Origin: CAVUAF01 sp963739375
Lineage (GTDB): Bacteria > Acidobacteriota > Terriglobia > Terriglobales > Acidobacteriaceae
Assembly: GCA_963739375.1 (NCBI GenBank)
Contig: CAVUAF010000020.1
Coordinates: forward strand, 289,762-353,761
DNA: 64,000 nt
Direction: 5' to 3'
Positions 1 to 10,094 of this stretch are shown here, one piece after another. Made by a program: the position numbers and the translations under genes. The notes beneath the pieces were generated by a model that was not told the DNA's origin, did no database searches, and was given only the letters and a program-made list of their open reading frames with translations. Every line of letters begins with the position of its first letter. Position 1 is the stretch's first letter.

Positions 1-1
1 G

Positions 2-406
2 CAAAGCTGGTCGCCGGCGGCCCTGCCGGAGTACGTCACCACCTTGAATGGCGTCGAAATCGCCCCCGGCTCGGTGTGGCTGGCCACCCGCGAAGGCGCG
101 GTGCGCAGCTTCGACAACGGCGAAACCTGGGACCACGTGCTGAGCGGACTTCCCCACCACAACCTGCTCTCGGTGGTCTACGACGAAGCCGGCCGGCGCC
201 TGCTGGCGACGGCGGCGGGTGCGCACGAGGTCTTCGAGAGCGCCGACAACGGCCGCTCCTGGTACGCGCTGCCCGCCGGCTGGCGGGTCCGCGCCGTGCT
301 GCCCGTCGGCGGACGCGTCCTCGCCCGCACCGCGTACGACGGCATCGTGGCCCAGCCCGTCGGCGCCACTGCAGTGAGTGCCGGCGGCAGCGGCGGACAG
401 CGGTAG
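2..406 (+). CDS. C-terminal part of a BNR/Asp-box beta-propeller protein (5' truncated)
   Basis: The frame is open to the left edge of the window, so only the last 135 or so residues are present. Two Asp-box motifs, SFDNGETW and SADNGRSW, are spaced about 45 residues apart. They are characteristic of BNR/sialidase-like and Ycf48-like beta-propellers, where the box caps a blade turn. The protein ends in a Gly/Ala-rich tail. Nothing visible points to a catalytic role; substrate and location cannot be judged without the N-terminus. The TTG at 44 is an internal codon and not a start. Confidence 0.75.
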   Translation, partial: QSWSPAALPEYVTTLNGVEIAPGSVWLATREGAVRSFDNGETWDHVLSGLPHHNLLSVVYDEAGRRLLATAAGAHEVFESADNGRSWYALPAGWRVRAVLPVGGRVLARTAYDGIVAQPVGATAVSAGGSGGQR

Positions 407-417
407 AGGCGCTGCTG

Positions 418-454
418 GCTGTCCGCTGTCCGCTGTCCGCTATCTGCTTTCCGC
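418..454. repeat. Degenerate heptamer array, unit CTGTCCG
   Basis: About five 7-nt units (CTGTCCG three times, then CTATCTG and CTTTCCG) directly after the BNR gene. It belongs to the window-wide class of 7/8-nt spacer arrays. Confidence 0.7.
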
Positions 455-488
455 ACTAGCCCAGGGCGTGCGACGTGGGATGGTCTCA

Positions 489-512
489 GCGGAAAGCGGA
501 GAGCGGAGAGCG
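489..512. repeat. Heptamer array, unit GCGGAGA
   Basis: Three and a half 7-nt units (GCGGAAA, GCGGAGA, GCGGAGA, GCG) facing the array at 418-454 in opposite sense. Confidence 0.65.
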
Positions 513-791
513 CCCCTCTTCACTCTTGCCCGTCTCCCTTCGCTCCCGTTTTGGAACCGGTCACACCTTCCGCCAACGATTGCCGTTTCAGGAAGTTTGC
601 GGCGCGAGTGCCGAGCCGCTGGCGGGATTGGTTCCATTTCGGGAATCCGCCGCCCGGAACTGCTGCCCGGCCGATTCTCTATAGAGCTTATTTTCAGTAG
701 CTTACAAGCATTCCCTGAGTGGAACTCGGTTTGCATGTGGAACCAGCAGACTGCTCCCACGTCACAGAATTTGCCGAACGGGAAGCGTACT

Positions 792-2193
<1,402 letters not shown>

Positions 2194-2308
2194 TGCGCAA
2201 AGCGAACGGCGGCTCCCGCTTCGGGACGCTGCGCCCTACGGGGAGCACGCTAAGCGGTTGAGACACAAGGCACAGGCGGTTGGCACGCCAGATGCTCTGG
2301 GAAAAGGC

Positions 2309-2791
2309 ATGATCCTCCTGGTAAGTGCCATGCGCGGCGCCGAGAGCTGTGCCGCTGCCCTGCGCGAAGCGCTGAACGAGACGGTGGTGCTGGTGGCGAG
2401 CGCCCGCGCCGCGGTGGCCGCGCTGCGGCAGCACAGCTTCAGCGCCCTGGTGGTCGAGCAGGGGCTGCTGGAAGCGGATGCGGGAGCGGTGGATGCCCTG
2501 CTGCTGCACGCGCCGATGGCGGTCCCGGTCTTCGTCAACCTGGGCATCGAAAACGCCGACCGCGTAGTGCGCGAGGTGCGTGCGGCGCTGACGCGCAGCC
2601 GGCGCGAGCAGCTCGATGCCTTCCGCGCCGCGGTCGCTTCCCTGCGCAGCCAGTTGAAGGACGATGCCACCGGCATCCTGCTGTCGTCGCAACTCGCCCT
2701 GGCCACCCCCGCCCTGCCCCCCGCCGCGCAGGCGCGCCTCAAGTCCGTCTGCACCCTCGCGGAACGTCTCTGCGGGCGTCTGGCGGGATAG
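2309..2791 (+). CDS. Degenerate receiver plus histidine-kinase-dimerisation-like protein
   Basis: A 160-residue protein just downstream of the sigma-54 activator. The N-terminal 95 residues alternate strand and helix like a CheY receiver (ILLVSAM at the start, ALVVEQG where the phospho-Asp would be), but the acidic pair, the Asp and the Lys are all missing. The C-terminal 65 residues (ATGILLSSQLAL, then RLKSVCTLAERL) resemble a DHp helix pair of the 'NPLTGIL' kind, without the phospho-His. By inference it is a non-catalytic partner of a two-component pathway. ATG 2309 follows GGGAAAAGG; a TTG at 2183 overlapping the preceding stop would add 42 residues of poor quality. Confidence 0.6.
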   Translation: MILLVSAMRGAESCAAALREALNETVVLVASARAAVAALRQHSFSALVVEQGLLEADAGAVDALLLHAPMAVPVFVNLGIENADRVVREVRAALTRSRREQLDAFRAAVASLRSQLKDDATGILLSSQLALATPALPPAAQARLKSVCTLAERLCGRLAG

Positions 2792-2845
2792 ATTTCCCCT
2801 GCCTGAAGGCAGACCGGCCTACTCGGCGTGGAGCGGCGTAGAGTG

Positions 2846-4015
2846 CTACCCACGGCTTCCGGCCACTTCCAGCACGATCTCCGCGGCCAGTTCTGCGGGC
2901 GATGTGCCGGGCGCTGCCAATGTCGCCAGCTTCTGCCGCACTTCCGCCAATCCTGCGACCATGGCGGCGCGCTCCGCGCCTTCAGGAATGATGCGGCGCA
3001 GCTCGGCAACGACGCGCGCGGCGGTGAACTCGCCCTGCACCAGCTCGGGGACAACGCGGCGGCCGGCAATCAGGTTGGGCATGGCGAAGTGCGGCACGCG
3101 CACCAGGCGGCGTCCCGCGAGCCACGAGAGCGGCGAGACGCGGTAGACCATGCAGAAGGGCGTGCCCAGCACCGCCGCCTCGACCGTGGCCGTGCCGCTG
3201 GCCACCACCGCGGCCCGCGCCAGGACCAACGTGGCGCGCGCATCGCGGGTGATGTGCAGGGCAGGCGAAACGCCATCGCGGCGCTGCCTCTGGGCCAAGG
3301 ATAGTGTCAGCGTCTGCGCCAGGTCGTGCTCGCTGAGCGTCGAAGCCAGCGGCACGACGTATTCGAATTCGCCGCCCAGCAGCGCGGCGGTTTCCACCAG
3401 CGTGGGCGCAATCATCGCCACCTCGCGCCGGCGGCTGCCGGGCAGCAGCGCGATCCACGGCTTGGCCGGATCGAGGCCATGCTGGCGGGCGAACTCTTCG
3501 CGACCGACCGCTGGCGGCGCCAGCGCGGCCAGCGGATGTCCGACGAACACCGCATCCACGCCGCGCGTCCGGTACCACTCTTCCTCAAACGGAAAGATGA
3601 CCAGCATCTTGCGCACGTAGCGGCGTACTTGGGCGACGCGCCCGGCACGCCACGCCCAGAGCTGCGGGCTGACGTAGTACACCACGGGAATCCCGCGCCG
3701 GTGGAGTTGCCGGGCGAGGCGCAGGTTGAAGTCGGGAGAGTCGATCAGGACGGCGACGTCGGGGCGGCGCGCGTCGAGGGCGCGCAGCAGCCGCTGGTAG
3801 CGGCTCCAGATGCGCGGCAGGTGGGTGACGACCTCGGCGAGTCCCACCACCGAAATTTCGCGCGCGTCCACCACTAGGTCCGCGCCCGCGCTGCGCATGG
3901 CTTCCCCGCCCATGCCGAAGACTTCGAGCGCCGGGTCGCGGCGGCGCAGCGCCGCGATGAGGGCCGCGCCGTACATTTCGCTCGAAGCTTCGCCGGCCGA
4001 GACCAGGACGCGCAT
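2846..4015 (-). CDS. lpxB: Lipid-A-disaccharide synthase LpxB
   Basis: Joins UDP-2,3-diacylglucosamine and lipid X (2,3-diacylglucosamine 1-phosphate) to give the beta-1,6 disaccharide of lipid A at the inner face of the inner membrane. The 389-residue length fits the family. Visible family motifs are VSAGEASSEMYGAAL at the start (usually GEASGD; here SSE), FGMGGEAM, IDSPDFNLRLA, YYVSPQLWAWR, FPFEEEWY, FVGHPL and LLPGSRRREV. It is the last gene of a two-gene minus-strand unit: only one base separates its ATG from the stop of the upstream methyltransferase, so translation is probably coupled. It shows that the organism makes lipid A. Other lpx genes are not in this window. Confidence 0.95.
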   Translation of the reverse strand: MRVLVSAGEASSEMYGAALIAALRRRDPALEVFGMGGEAMRSAGADLVVDAREISVVGLAEVVTHLPRIWSRYQRLLRALDARRPDVAVLIDSPDFNLRLARQLHRRGIPVVYYVSPQLWAWRAGRVAQVRRYVRKMLVIFPFEEEWYRTRGVDAVFVGHPLAALAPPAVGREEFARQHGLDPAKPWIALLPGSRRREVAMIAPTLVETAALLGGEFEYVVPLASTLSEHDLAQTLTLSLAQRQRRDGVSPALHITRDARATLVLARAAVVASGTATVEAAVLGTPFCMVYRVSPLSWLAGRRLVRVPHFAMPNLIAGRRVVPELVQGEFTAARVVAELRRIIPEGAERAAMVAGLAEVRQKLATLAAPGTSPAELAAEIVLEVAGSRG

Positions 4016-4016
4016 G

Positions 4017-4667
4017 CTACTTCCGGCCTTCGCGTTTCTGCGCCACCACCAGGCCGCGCGGCGTGGGCAGCAGGATGACGGAGAGCAGGCCTTCGCGCTC
4101 CAGTTGGAGCGCAGCTTCGCGCACGGTCTGGAGGTGCGAGCTGGCGTCGTGCATCAGGATGAGGCCGTGCGGGCTCATCTGCGGCAGGAAGCGGCGCACC
4201 TCCTGCGCGCGCACCGTCAGGTCGCTGTCGCTGAAGAGCAGGTCAATGGTGCCCGCCACCTGCATCTCCAGGCTGGATTCGTTGCGCAGCTCGATCCAGT
4301 CGCGCAGGGGCGAGCCCGCAATGCGCTCCTGCGCCTTGGCGAAGACCAGCGGGTCGTACTCGCAGCTGATGACGCGCCCCGCGCCGTTCTGCTGCAGGCC
4401 TTCGGCGATCCACAGCGTGCTGATCCCCATGAAGCTGCCGGTTTCGACGACCAGGCGCGGCTTGAGCGTGGTGACCGTGGTGCGCAGGAACTCCAGCACC
4501 TCGACTTCGGCGGTCATGGAATCGAACATGCTCCAGCGCTGCGGCTCGGGACACTCGGGCGTGGCCCGGTGATACTCCGGCTGCAGCACGTCCCCGGTGC
4601 GCTCCCAGCGCCGGAGGATGCGGTGCTCGTTTTTCTCTTTTTTGCCGAACAACTCGCGCAGCTTCAA
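4017..4667 (-). CDS. Class I SAM-dependent methyltransferase
   Basis: 216 residues with a Rossmann-type methyltransferase core. LVVETGSFMGISTLW is the glycine-rich SAM-binding loop, ISCEYDPL carries the acidic residue at the end of strand 2, and DLLFSDSD and GLILMHDASS are later strands. It resembles the Methyltransf_24/O-methyltransferase group, in which an Asp pair often binds metal. The substrate is unknown; coupling to lpxB suggests an envelope-related small molecule or sugar (inference). The start is TTG at 4667 with no clear Shine-Dalgarno. A TAGAAT box lies about 12 bases upstream, so a leaderless transcript is possible. No in-frame ATG occurs before residue 47. Confidence 0.8.
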   Translation of the reverse strand: MKLRELFGKKEKNEHRILRRWERTGDVLQPEYHRATPECPEPQRWSMFDSMTAEVEVLEFLRTTVTTLKPRLVVETGSFMGISTLWIAEGLQQNGAGRVISCEYDPLVFAKAQERIAGSPLRDWIELRNESSLEMQVAGTIDLLFSDSDLTVRAQEVRRFLPQMSPHGLILMHDASSHLQTVREAALQLEREGLLSVILLPTPRGLVVAQKREGRK

Positions 4668-4820
4668 GGTGAAGAGATTCTAACGGAGGAGGGCGCTGGC
4701 GCCGCCATGTCTTCGTGGGCACCGCCTCCGGCGGGCCGGGCGGGGGCGCCGATTCGCTATACTGGAAAGCAGATCCCTTCGGCGTCCCGGCCCGTCGCCG
4801 GGACGCCGTCCCACACAACC

Positions 4821-6086
4821 ATGCGCACCATCCTTCGCCAGCGGCCCTTGCGGCTGGTCTTCGCGGCCAATCTCATCTCCATGCTGGGGAGCGGGATGAA
4901 CTCCGCCGCGGTGACCTGGTACATCCTGCAGGCGACGCACAACGAGATGGCGCTGGGGACGCTGGTCATGCTGGCCACGCTGCCCGCCATCCTCATGCTG
5001 CCCTTTACCGGCGTGGTCATCGACCGCGAAGACCGGCGGCGCCTGGTCATGCTGCTCGACGCCGGCCGCGGCCTCATCATCCTGGTGGTTGCGGTCCTCG
5101 CCCTGCACCACCGCGTGCAGGTGTGGCAGCTCTACCTGATGAACACGCTGGTGGCGGCGGGCTTCTGGATGTTCTGGCCCACCATCAACGCGCTTATCCA
5201 GGAGCTGACGCCGGAATCGGAGTTCCTGCACTCCAACACCTTCCTGATGGCGGGATTGCAGGGCGGATGGCTGCTCGCCGGCGCTTTGGTGGGGTTCGTG
5301 TACAACCAGATTGGCCTGGCGGGCGTGCTGTTCATCGACTGCGCGACCTACCTGGTGTCGTTCTCCTGCTACCTGCTGGTGCGGCGCGGGCGGCACGTGG
5401 TGGCGCGGCCCGCGCACCACATCGCCGACGACCTGCATGCCGCCGAGACTGCGGTGGCCCGCTTCTGGCGCGAGCTGCGCGATGGCGTGCTCTACGTCCA
5501 CCACCACCGCTACCTGCGGCTGGTGGGCGCCAGTTGGGCCCTCTTCCTGGGCGCGATGATTACCCAGGGGGTGCTCACGGCGCCGCTCAGCGACCGCGTG
5601 CTGCGCACCGGTGCAGTCGGATACGGCTGGCTGAACGCCGCCTGGGGCATTGGCGCCTTCCTCAGTGCGTTGTACGCCCCGCGGTTCATCCGCGGCACGG
5701 CGCCGCGGCGCGCCATCGCCATCTGCATGGCCGTGCTCGCCGCCTCGCTCTACGGGCTCCCGGTGTCCCACTGGCTTTGGGTGGCGGCGGTGCTGTACTG
5801 GATCATGGGCTCGGCGCGCGGCCTGGGCGGCGTCGCCCTCTCCACCACCATCATGGAAATCGTGCCCCCGCACCTGATGGGACGCGTGCAGAATACTTTT
5901 CTCTTCGCCGGCACCATCCTGCAGGTAGTGCTCGCCGGCGCGGTGGGGGCCATGGCGCACAACGTGGCGCTGAGCGCGGGCTTCCTGATCGTGGGCTCCA
6001 TGTACCTTGCGGCCGCCTTCACCGCCTTCATTCCCGCGACCGCGCCTGCCGCGGCGGCGGCCGTATCCACGGCCCCGGCGGACTGA
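4821..6086 (+). CDS. MFS transporter, EntS/MFS_3-like exporter
   Basis: 421 residues with about 12 hydrophobic segments. The loop after helix 2 carries TGVVIDREDRRRLV, the MFS motif-A equivalent (G-x3-D-R-x-x-R-R) typical of the EntS-type drug/siderophore exporter branch. It is a proton-driven inner-membrane exporter; the substrate cannot be read from sequence. The frame is open far upstream, but similarity starts at ATG 4821 (MRTILRQRPLRLVFAANLI), preceded by a TATACT box at 4758-4763. It is divergent from the lpxB unit and followed 84 bases later by fabI. Confidence 0.88.
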   Translation: MRTILRQRPLRLVFAANLISMLGSGMNSAAVTWYILQATHNEMALGTLVMLATLPAILMLPFTGVVIDREDRRRLVMLLDAGRGLIILVVAVLALHHRVQVWQLYLMNTLVAAGFWMFWPTINALIQELTPESEFLHSNTFLMAGLQGGWLLAGALVGFVYNQIGLAGVLFIDCATYLVSFSCYLLVRRGRHVVARPAHHIADDLHAAETAVARFWRELRDGVLYVHHHRYLRLVGASWALFLGAMITQGVLTAPLSDRVLRTGAVGYGWLNAAWGIGAFLSALYAPRFIRGTAPRRAIAICMAVLAASLYGLPVSHWLWVAAVLYWIMGSARGLGGVALSTTIMEIVPPHLMGRVQNTFLFAGTILQVVLAGAVGAMAHNVALSAGFLIVGSMYLAAAFTAFIPATAPAAAAAVSTAPAD

Positions 6087-6170
6087 ACCTGCCGCCCGCC
6101 CGGCGCGCTGCGCTCCGGCGTAGTGAATTCGCTGCCGGTGCTGCTATCCTGTCGGATTCGGAGACAATGG

Positions 6171-6938
6171 ATGATCAATCTCTCGGGGCGCACGGCGGTG
6201 GTTTTTGGGGTTGCGAACAAGCGCAGCATCGCCTGGGCCATCGCGCAGAAGCTGCAGGAGGCCGGGGCGCGCCTCGCCATCACCTATCAGAACGAGCGCC
6301 TCGAGCTGGAGGCGAAAGAGCTGATTGCGGCCCTGCCCGGGGCGGAAGCCTTTCGCTGCGACGTCTCCCAGGACGCCGAGATCGCCCAGCTCTTCGCGCA
6401 GCTGCGCGAGCGCTACGGCGTCATCCATACCCTGGTGCACAGCATCGCCTACGCCCCCGCCGACGAGCTGAAGAACGACTTCGTGCTCACCACGCGCGAA
6501 GGCTTTCGCATCGCCCAGGACGTGAGCGTCTATTCGCTGATCGCGCTGGCGCGCGCCGCCGCCCCGCTCATGACCGAAGGCGGCAGCATCATGACCCTGA
6601 CCTACTACGGCTCGCAGAAGGTGGTGCCGCGCTACAACGTGATGGGGGTGGCCAAGGCGGCGCTGGAAGCCAGCGTCCGCTACCTGGCCGCGGATCTCGG
6701 CAAGCAGAACGTGCGCGTGAACGCGATTTCGGCGGGGCCCATCAAGACCCTGGCGGCGCGCGGCATCTCCGGCCTCAACGAGATGCTGAAAGCGCACGCC
6801 GAGCGCGCCCCGCTGCAGCGCAACGTGGACGTGGCCGAGGTCGGCGGCGCCGCCCTCTTCCTCGCCTCCGACCTCTCCACCGGCATCACCGGCGAGACCC
6901 TCTACGTGGATTGCGGCTACAACATCATGGGGTTCTGA
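6171..6938 (+). CDS. fabI: Enoyl-[acyl-carrier-protein] reductase FabI
   Basis: NADH-dependent reduction of trans-2-enoyl-ACP, the last step of each fatty acid elongation cycle. 255 residues with the FabI-type SDR fold: GVANKRSIAWAIA is the nucleotide-binding loop, HSIAYAP follows strand 4, and the catalytic Tyr and Lys sit in the expanded motif Y-x6-K (YNVMGVAKAAL) that separates FabI from ordinary SDRs. ISAGPIKTLAA and DCGYNIMGF are further FabI signatures. ATG 6171 has GGAG eight bases upstream. FabI is the triclosan/isoniazid-type target in other bacteria. With fabF and accBC in this window it makes several fatty acid synthesis genes in one region, though not in one operon. Confidence 0.96.
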   Translation: MINLSGRTAVVFGVANKRSIAWAIAQKLQEAGARLAITYQNERLELEAKELIAALPGAEAFRCDVSQDAEIAQLFAQLRERYGVIHTLVHSIAYAPADELKNDFVLTTREGFRIAQDVSVYSLIALARAAAPLMTEGGSIMTLTYYGSQKVVPRYNVMGVAKAALEASVRYLAADLGKQNVRVNAISAGPIKTLAARGISGLNEMLKAHAERAPLQRNVDVAEVGGAALFLASDLSTGITGETLYVDCGYNIMGF

Positions 6939-6940
6939 GG

Positions 6941-7008
6941 AAATTGGGTCATTGAGTAATTGAGAAATTGGGGAATTGAGAAATTGGGTAATTGGGGAAT
7001 TGCTGGCA
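6941..7008. repeat. Octamer array, unit AAATTGGG/TAATTGAG
   Basis: Eight tandem 8-nt units of the form NAATTGRG between fabI and tsaE. The reverse-complement form (CAATTACT) follows at 7018-7036, so the two halves can form a hairpin downstream of both convergent genes. Confidence 0.75.
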
Positions 7009-7029
7009 CGGCGGTTTTCAATTACTCAA

Positions 7030-7461
7030 TTACTCAATGACCGTGATTCGCCGCTCGTTCTCCCCGGTGCGTTCGAGCGCAATTTCCACGTCGCGCTCCC
7101 GGACAAAGCGCGGAAACTTTTCGCCCCACTCGATCACCACCACCGCCGTCTCTTCACGCAGCAGCTCGTCGATCCCCAGCGTCGCCAGCTCGCGCTCCGT
7201 CTCGATGCGGTAGAGATCCACGTGGTAAACCGTGACCGCGGGGCCGCGGTAGCTGTGGATCAGGGTGAACGTGGGGCTGGTGACGTCTTCCTGCTCGGCG
7301 GCGCCGAAGCCCGCGGCAATGCCCTTCACCAGCGTGGTCTTGCCCGCCCCCAGTTCGCCGCGCAGCAGCACCAGGCGCGGCGGCGGCAGGTCGCGCGCTA
7401 GTTCGCGCCCCAGCGCGATGGTCTCGTCGGCGGAGCTGGTGGTAAGGGTGCGGCGCGCCAT
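7030..7461 (-). CDS. tsaE: tRNA N6-adenosine threonylcarbamoyltransferase complex ATPase TsaE
   Basis: ATPase subunit of the TsaB-TsaD-TsaE complex that makes t6A37 in ANN-decoding tRNAs. 143 residues. LLRGELGAGKTTLVKGI is the Walker A loop, SPTFTLIHSY the family signature, VYHVDLYRIE and VVIEWGEK the later core motifs. Start ATG 7461 leaves a two-base gap after the upstream nnr stop; a GTG at 7506 would overlap nnr by 43 bases. The C-terminus ends a few bases from the octamer array. nnr-tsaE linkage is common in bacteria. Confidence 0.93.
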   Translation of the reverse strand: MARRTLTTSSADETIALGRELARDLPPPRLVLLRGELGAGKTTLVKGIAAGFGAAEQEDVTSPTFTLIHSYRGPAVTVYHVDLYRIETERELATLGIDELLREETAVVVIEWGEKFPRFVRERDVEIALERTGENERRITVIE

Positions 7462-7463
7462 GG

Positions 7464-9131
7464 TCAACAATTCGGGCGCGCCGGGCGGCGACTCACCCAG
7501 CGCCACTTCTCGCCGCGGATCGCCGGCAGCCGGCAGATGGCGGCGGGAATGAAGCGCAGCAAATCGCTCGCGGTCATGCCGTGTTCCCCGACCTCGTCGG
7601 CTGCCAGGTCGCCGGCCAGCCCGTGCAGATAGACCGCGGTGATGATGCGATAGACCAGGAGGCGGTTCCTTACTCGATCGAGGTCGGCCTCATCCATCGC
7701 ATCCGCCGGCACCCTGGCCCAACCCGCAATCATGCCCGCGATCATGCCGGTGAGGACGTCGCCGGTGCCGCCAGAGGCCATGCCGGGGTTGCCGGTCGGG
7801 TTGAGCCACACTTCGCCGCCGGGCGTGGCGATGACGGTACGATGCCCCTTGAGGACCACCAGGCAATTCTGGTCCTGCGCGAATTTGCGCGCCGCCCCCA
7901 CCCGGTCCGCCTGGACATCGGCGACGGAAACGCCCGCCAGACGCGCCATTTCGCCGGGATGTGGGGTGAGGACGAGGGGCACGCCGCTGCCGTCGAGCCG
8001 CTCGGCGCGGTCGTCGAAGGCATTCAGGCCGTCGGCGTCGAGCACCACCGGCACCCGCCGCCGGTGCACCAGGGTGCGCACAAACTCCGCCGACTCGGGA
8101 TGCCGCGAGATGCCGGGGCCCAGGGCGATCACCGTCTTGCCCTCGGCGAGGGCGTCAATCCGCCCGTACTCCAGGGCACGCAGCGAAATCGTTCCCGCTT
8201 CCGTCTCCGCCAGGTTCTCGGTCATCAGCTCCGGGGCAAAACCAGCCACGACGTTCTGCACGCCCTGGGCGGTCGCCACCGTGCACAATCCCGCTCCCAC
8301 CCGCAGCGCCGCCATGCCCGCCAGCGCCGCCGCGCCGGCTTTCCCGCGCGCGCCGCCCACCACCAGTACATGACCGTAATCGCCTTTGTTGGATTCGGCG
8401 TCGCGGGGAGCGACCATGACCACGTCGTCCACGCCGCTGAAGGAGGCGGACGTGTACTCGCGCCCGGGGGTGGCGAGGTTGAGATTGAGGGCGCTGCGCA
8501 TCGCTTCCGCCGGCGAGCCGATCTCCACCACCACGACCGGAACCGCCAGCAGCGCCAGCGCAGGCTTGAGCGCGGTGAACGTCACCACCTGGGAGGCGAA
8601 GACGACCGGCCCGGCGGCGCTGCCGCTGTCGGCGTCGAGCCCGGAGGGAAGGTCCACCGCCACGATGGGGGGCACCGCATCCTGGAGCAGCTCGATCGCG
8701 CTGGCATAGATGCCCGTGACCGGCGGCTGGAAGCCGGTGCCGAGGATGGCATCCACCAGCAGGTCGGCGGCAAAGATCGCTTGCGCCGCCTCGCTCTTCA
8801 GCTCGTCATCGGTGCGCGCCACCACCGGCGGGAAGGGCAGGCGCTGGAGCATCGCGGCCGCGTCGCCCTTCACTTCCGCGGGGTCGGCGAGCAGCAGGAC
8901 GCGCACTTCCCTGCCCACCTCGTGCAGGCGGCGCGCAGCCACGAAGCCGTCGCCGCCGTTGTTCCCCTTGCCGCAGACAATGCCGATGCGCTGCGCCTCG
9001 GGATACTGCTCCCGGCAGAACTCGGCCACCGCGCTGCCTGCGTTCTCCATCAGGGTGAGCGAGGGCACGTCGAACTCCTCAACCGTGCGGCGGTCGATCT
9101 CGCGCATCTCGGCGGCAGTGACGATCTTCAT
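7464..9131 (-). CDS. nnr: Bifunctional NAD(P)H-hydrate repair enzyme (epimerase + ADP/ATP-dependent dehydratase)
   Basis: Repairs damaged NAD(P)HX. The N-terminal YjeF epimerase domain (residues 1-215; ENAGSAVAEFC, CGKGNNGGDGFVAAR, VDAILGTGF, VDLPSGLDADSG) interconverts R and S hydrates. The C-terminal ribokinase-like dehydratase (from about 235; GPGISRHPE, LTPHPGEMARL, LKGHRTVIATP, NPGMASGGTGDVLTG) removes water from the S form. 555 residues, normal for the fused enzyme. ATG 9131 has AAGGA six bases upstream; a TTG 15 bases further up is less likely. It is the first gene of the nnr-tsaE pair. Confidence 0.94.
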   Translation of the reverse strand: MKIVTAAEMREIDRRTVEEFDVPSLTLMENAGSAVAEFCREQYPEAQRIGIVCGKGNNGGDGFVAARRLHEVGREVRVLLLADPAEVKGDAAAMLQRLPFPPVVARTDDELKSEAAQAIFAADLLVDAILGTGFQPPVTGIYASAIELLQDAVPPIVAVDLPSGLDADSGSAAGPVVFASQVVTFTALKPALALLAVPVVVVEIGSPAEAMRSALNLNLATPGREYTSASFSGVDDVVMVAPRDAESNKGDYGHVLVVGGARGKAGAAALAGMAALRVGAGLCTVATAQGVQNVVAGFAPELMTENLAETEAGTISLRALEYGRIDALAEGKTVIALGPGISRHPESAEFVRTLVHRRRVPVVLDADGLNAFDDRAERLDGSGVPLVLTPHPGEMARLAGVSVADVQADRVGAARKFAQDQNCLVVLKGHRTVIATPGGEVWLNPTGNPGMASGGTGDVLTGMIAGMIAGWARVPADAMDEADLDRVRNRLLVYRIITAVYLHGLAGDLAADEVGEHGMTASDLLRFIPAAICRLPAIRGEKWRWVSRRPARPNC

Positions 9132-9186
9132 CGGGTCCTTGCCCAATCCCGCAATTATTCAACGAGATTATTTACTTGACACAAGC

Positions 9187-10062
9187 CTAACCTAGTTTCT
9201 CTTGTCTGAATGATTCAAATCTCAAAGTACGACCATAATGGTCAAAGATCATATCCTGCCAAGTGCGAAAATAAAGGTCGTCGAAATCATGATAAATAAG
9301 GCTGATAGAGATTTTGTACTCGCGCTCATATTCCGATCTCGTCTGACACCAGTAACCATGTGCCCGCTCAAGGTGTGGCATTAGAGCCCGTCGCCCAAAT
9401 GGGCCGAGGTCAGTGCCATCCGATTCAACAAGAATAGGAATGAATCCCTCTCCCCCCTTTTCGACAGTCGTAGCCCTCATTCCCTGTCCCCACTTTTGTG
9501 GCTCACCGTTAATCAGGAATCTGTCGAGTTTTACGTCTAATGCCTTGCGACCAGAGTTGGTTACATAAAACCCCTCGGAATCCGACCACTTACCTTCTTC
9601 CTGTTCTTTCTGTGTACCCCATTTTGCGATCATCACTTGCGGCCTATCGGGAGGCCATGTCAACTGCTCAATTTTATCTTTGGCTGATTTGATCTCGGCC
9701 TCAAGCAGTTCCTTTGTTGCAGAAGTCGCCGCTTCCAATTCGGCCCTCTTCGTCGCCCACCCCTCCTTTGCTGCGTCCATCTCGCCTTGTCGGTCGTCGT
9801 CCAGCAGCCATGGGGCGCGAAACGCCAGATACAGCACGAATATGAAAAGCGCTGCACTGTACGTCAGGACGGCTCCTACAACATTCCGAAAGCCCTCCTG
9901 AAGATGGATGAATCCGAGACCAAGGCTAACGAGCGTGGCCAGCACTACCAGCACCAGCGCTACCACGATCTGATCTCTCGCCCATTCGCGCCCCTCCTCC
10001 CAAATCTTACGGGCGATACGTTTGTAGTAGTGTCTACAACGCTCTTTTCGCTGTTTACGCAT
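9187..10062 (-). CDS. Accessory membrane protein with coiled coil, unknown function
   Basis: 291 residues, not recognised as a known family. A very basic N-terminus (MRKQRKERCRHYYKR) is followed by two membrane helices (about residues 32-52 and 60-82), then a predicted coiled coil of about 45 residues rich in Glu, Lys and Ala, and a cytosolic-looking C-terminal domain of about 150 residues with many aromatic residues near the end (YFRTWQDMIFDHYG). Codon use and base composition are clearly more AT-rich than those of both neighbours, suggesting recent acquisition. It lies alone between nnr and the octamer array at 10095-10139. No Shine-Dalgarno is evident before ATG 10062. Confidence 0.7.
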   Translation of the reverse strand: MRKQRKERCRHYYKRIARKIWEEGREWARDQIVVALVLVVLATLVSLGLGFIHLQEGFRNVVGAVLTYSAALFIFVLYLAFRAPWLLDDDRQGEMDAAKEGWATKRAELEAATSATKELLEAEIKSAKDKIEQLTWPPDRPQVMIAKWGTQKEQEEGKWSDSEGFYVTNSGRKALDVKLDRFLINGEPQKWGQGMRATTVEKGGEGFIPILVESDGTDLGPFGRRALMPHLERAHGYWCQTRSEYEREYKISISLIYHDFDDLYFRTWQDMIFDHYGRTLRFESFRQEKLG

Positions 10063-10094
10063 GGCGGGGATTCAGCACCATTCCTTGCGTGAGA

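Larger units (their letters stand above)
407..791. other. 385-base spacer with two heptamer arrays
   Basis: No convincing gene is seen. Positions 418-454 hold a degenerate 7-nt array (unit CTGTCCG) and 489-512 another (unit GCGGAGA). The two are roughly reverse-complementary in character (cCGCT versus aGCGG) and may pair as a stem. The remainder is the upstream region of the sigma-54 activator; no clear -35/-10 pair was found. Confidence 0.6.

Noticed and set aside
378..791. Long upstream extension of the sigma-54 activator ORF
   Set aside because: The translated extension is repeat-derived and low in family similarity; homology begins near ATG 792.
3810..4820. Long N-terminal extension of the MFS ORF across the methyltransferase gene
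   Set aside because: It is the antisense shadow of lpxB and the methyltransferase; the first membrane helix begins after ATG 4821.
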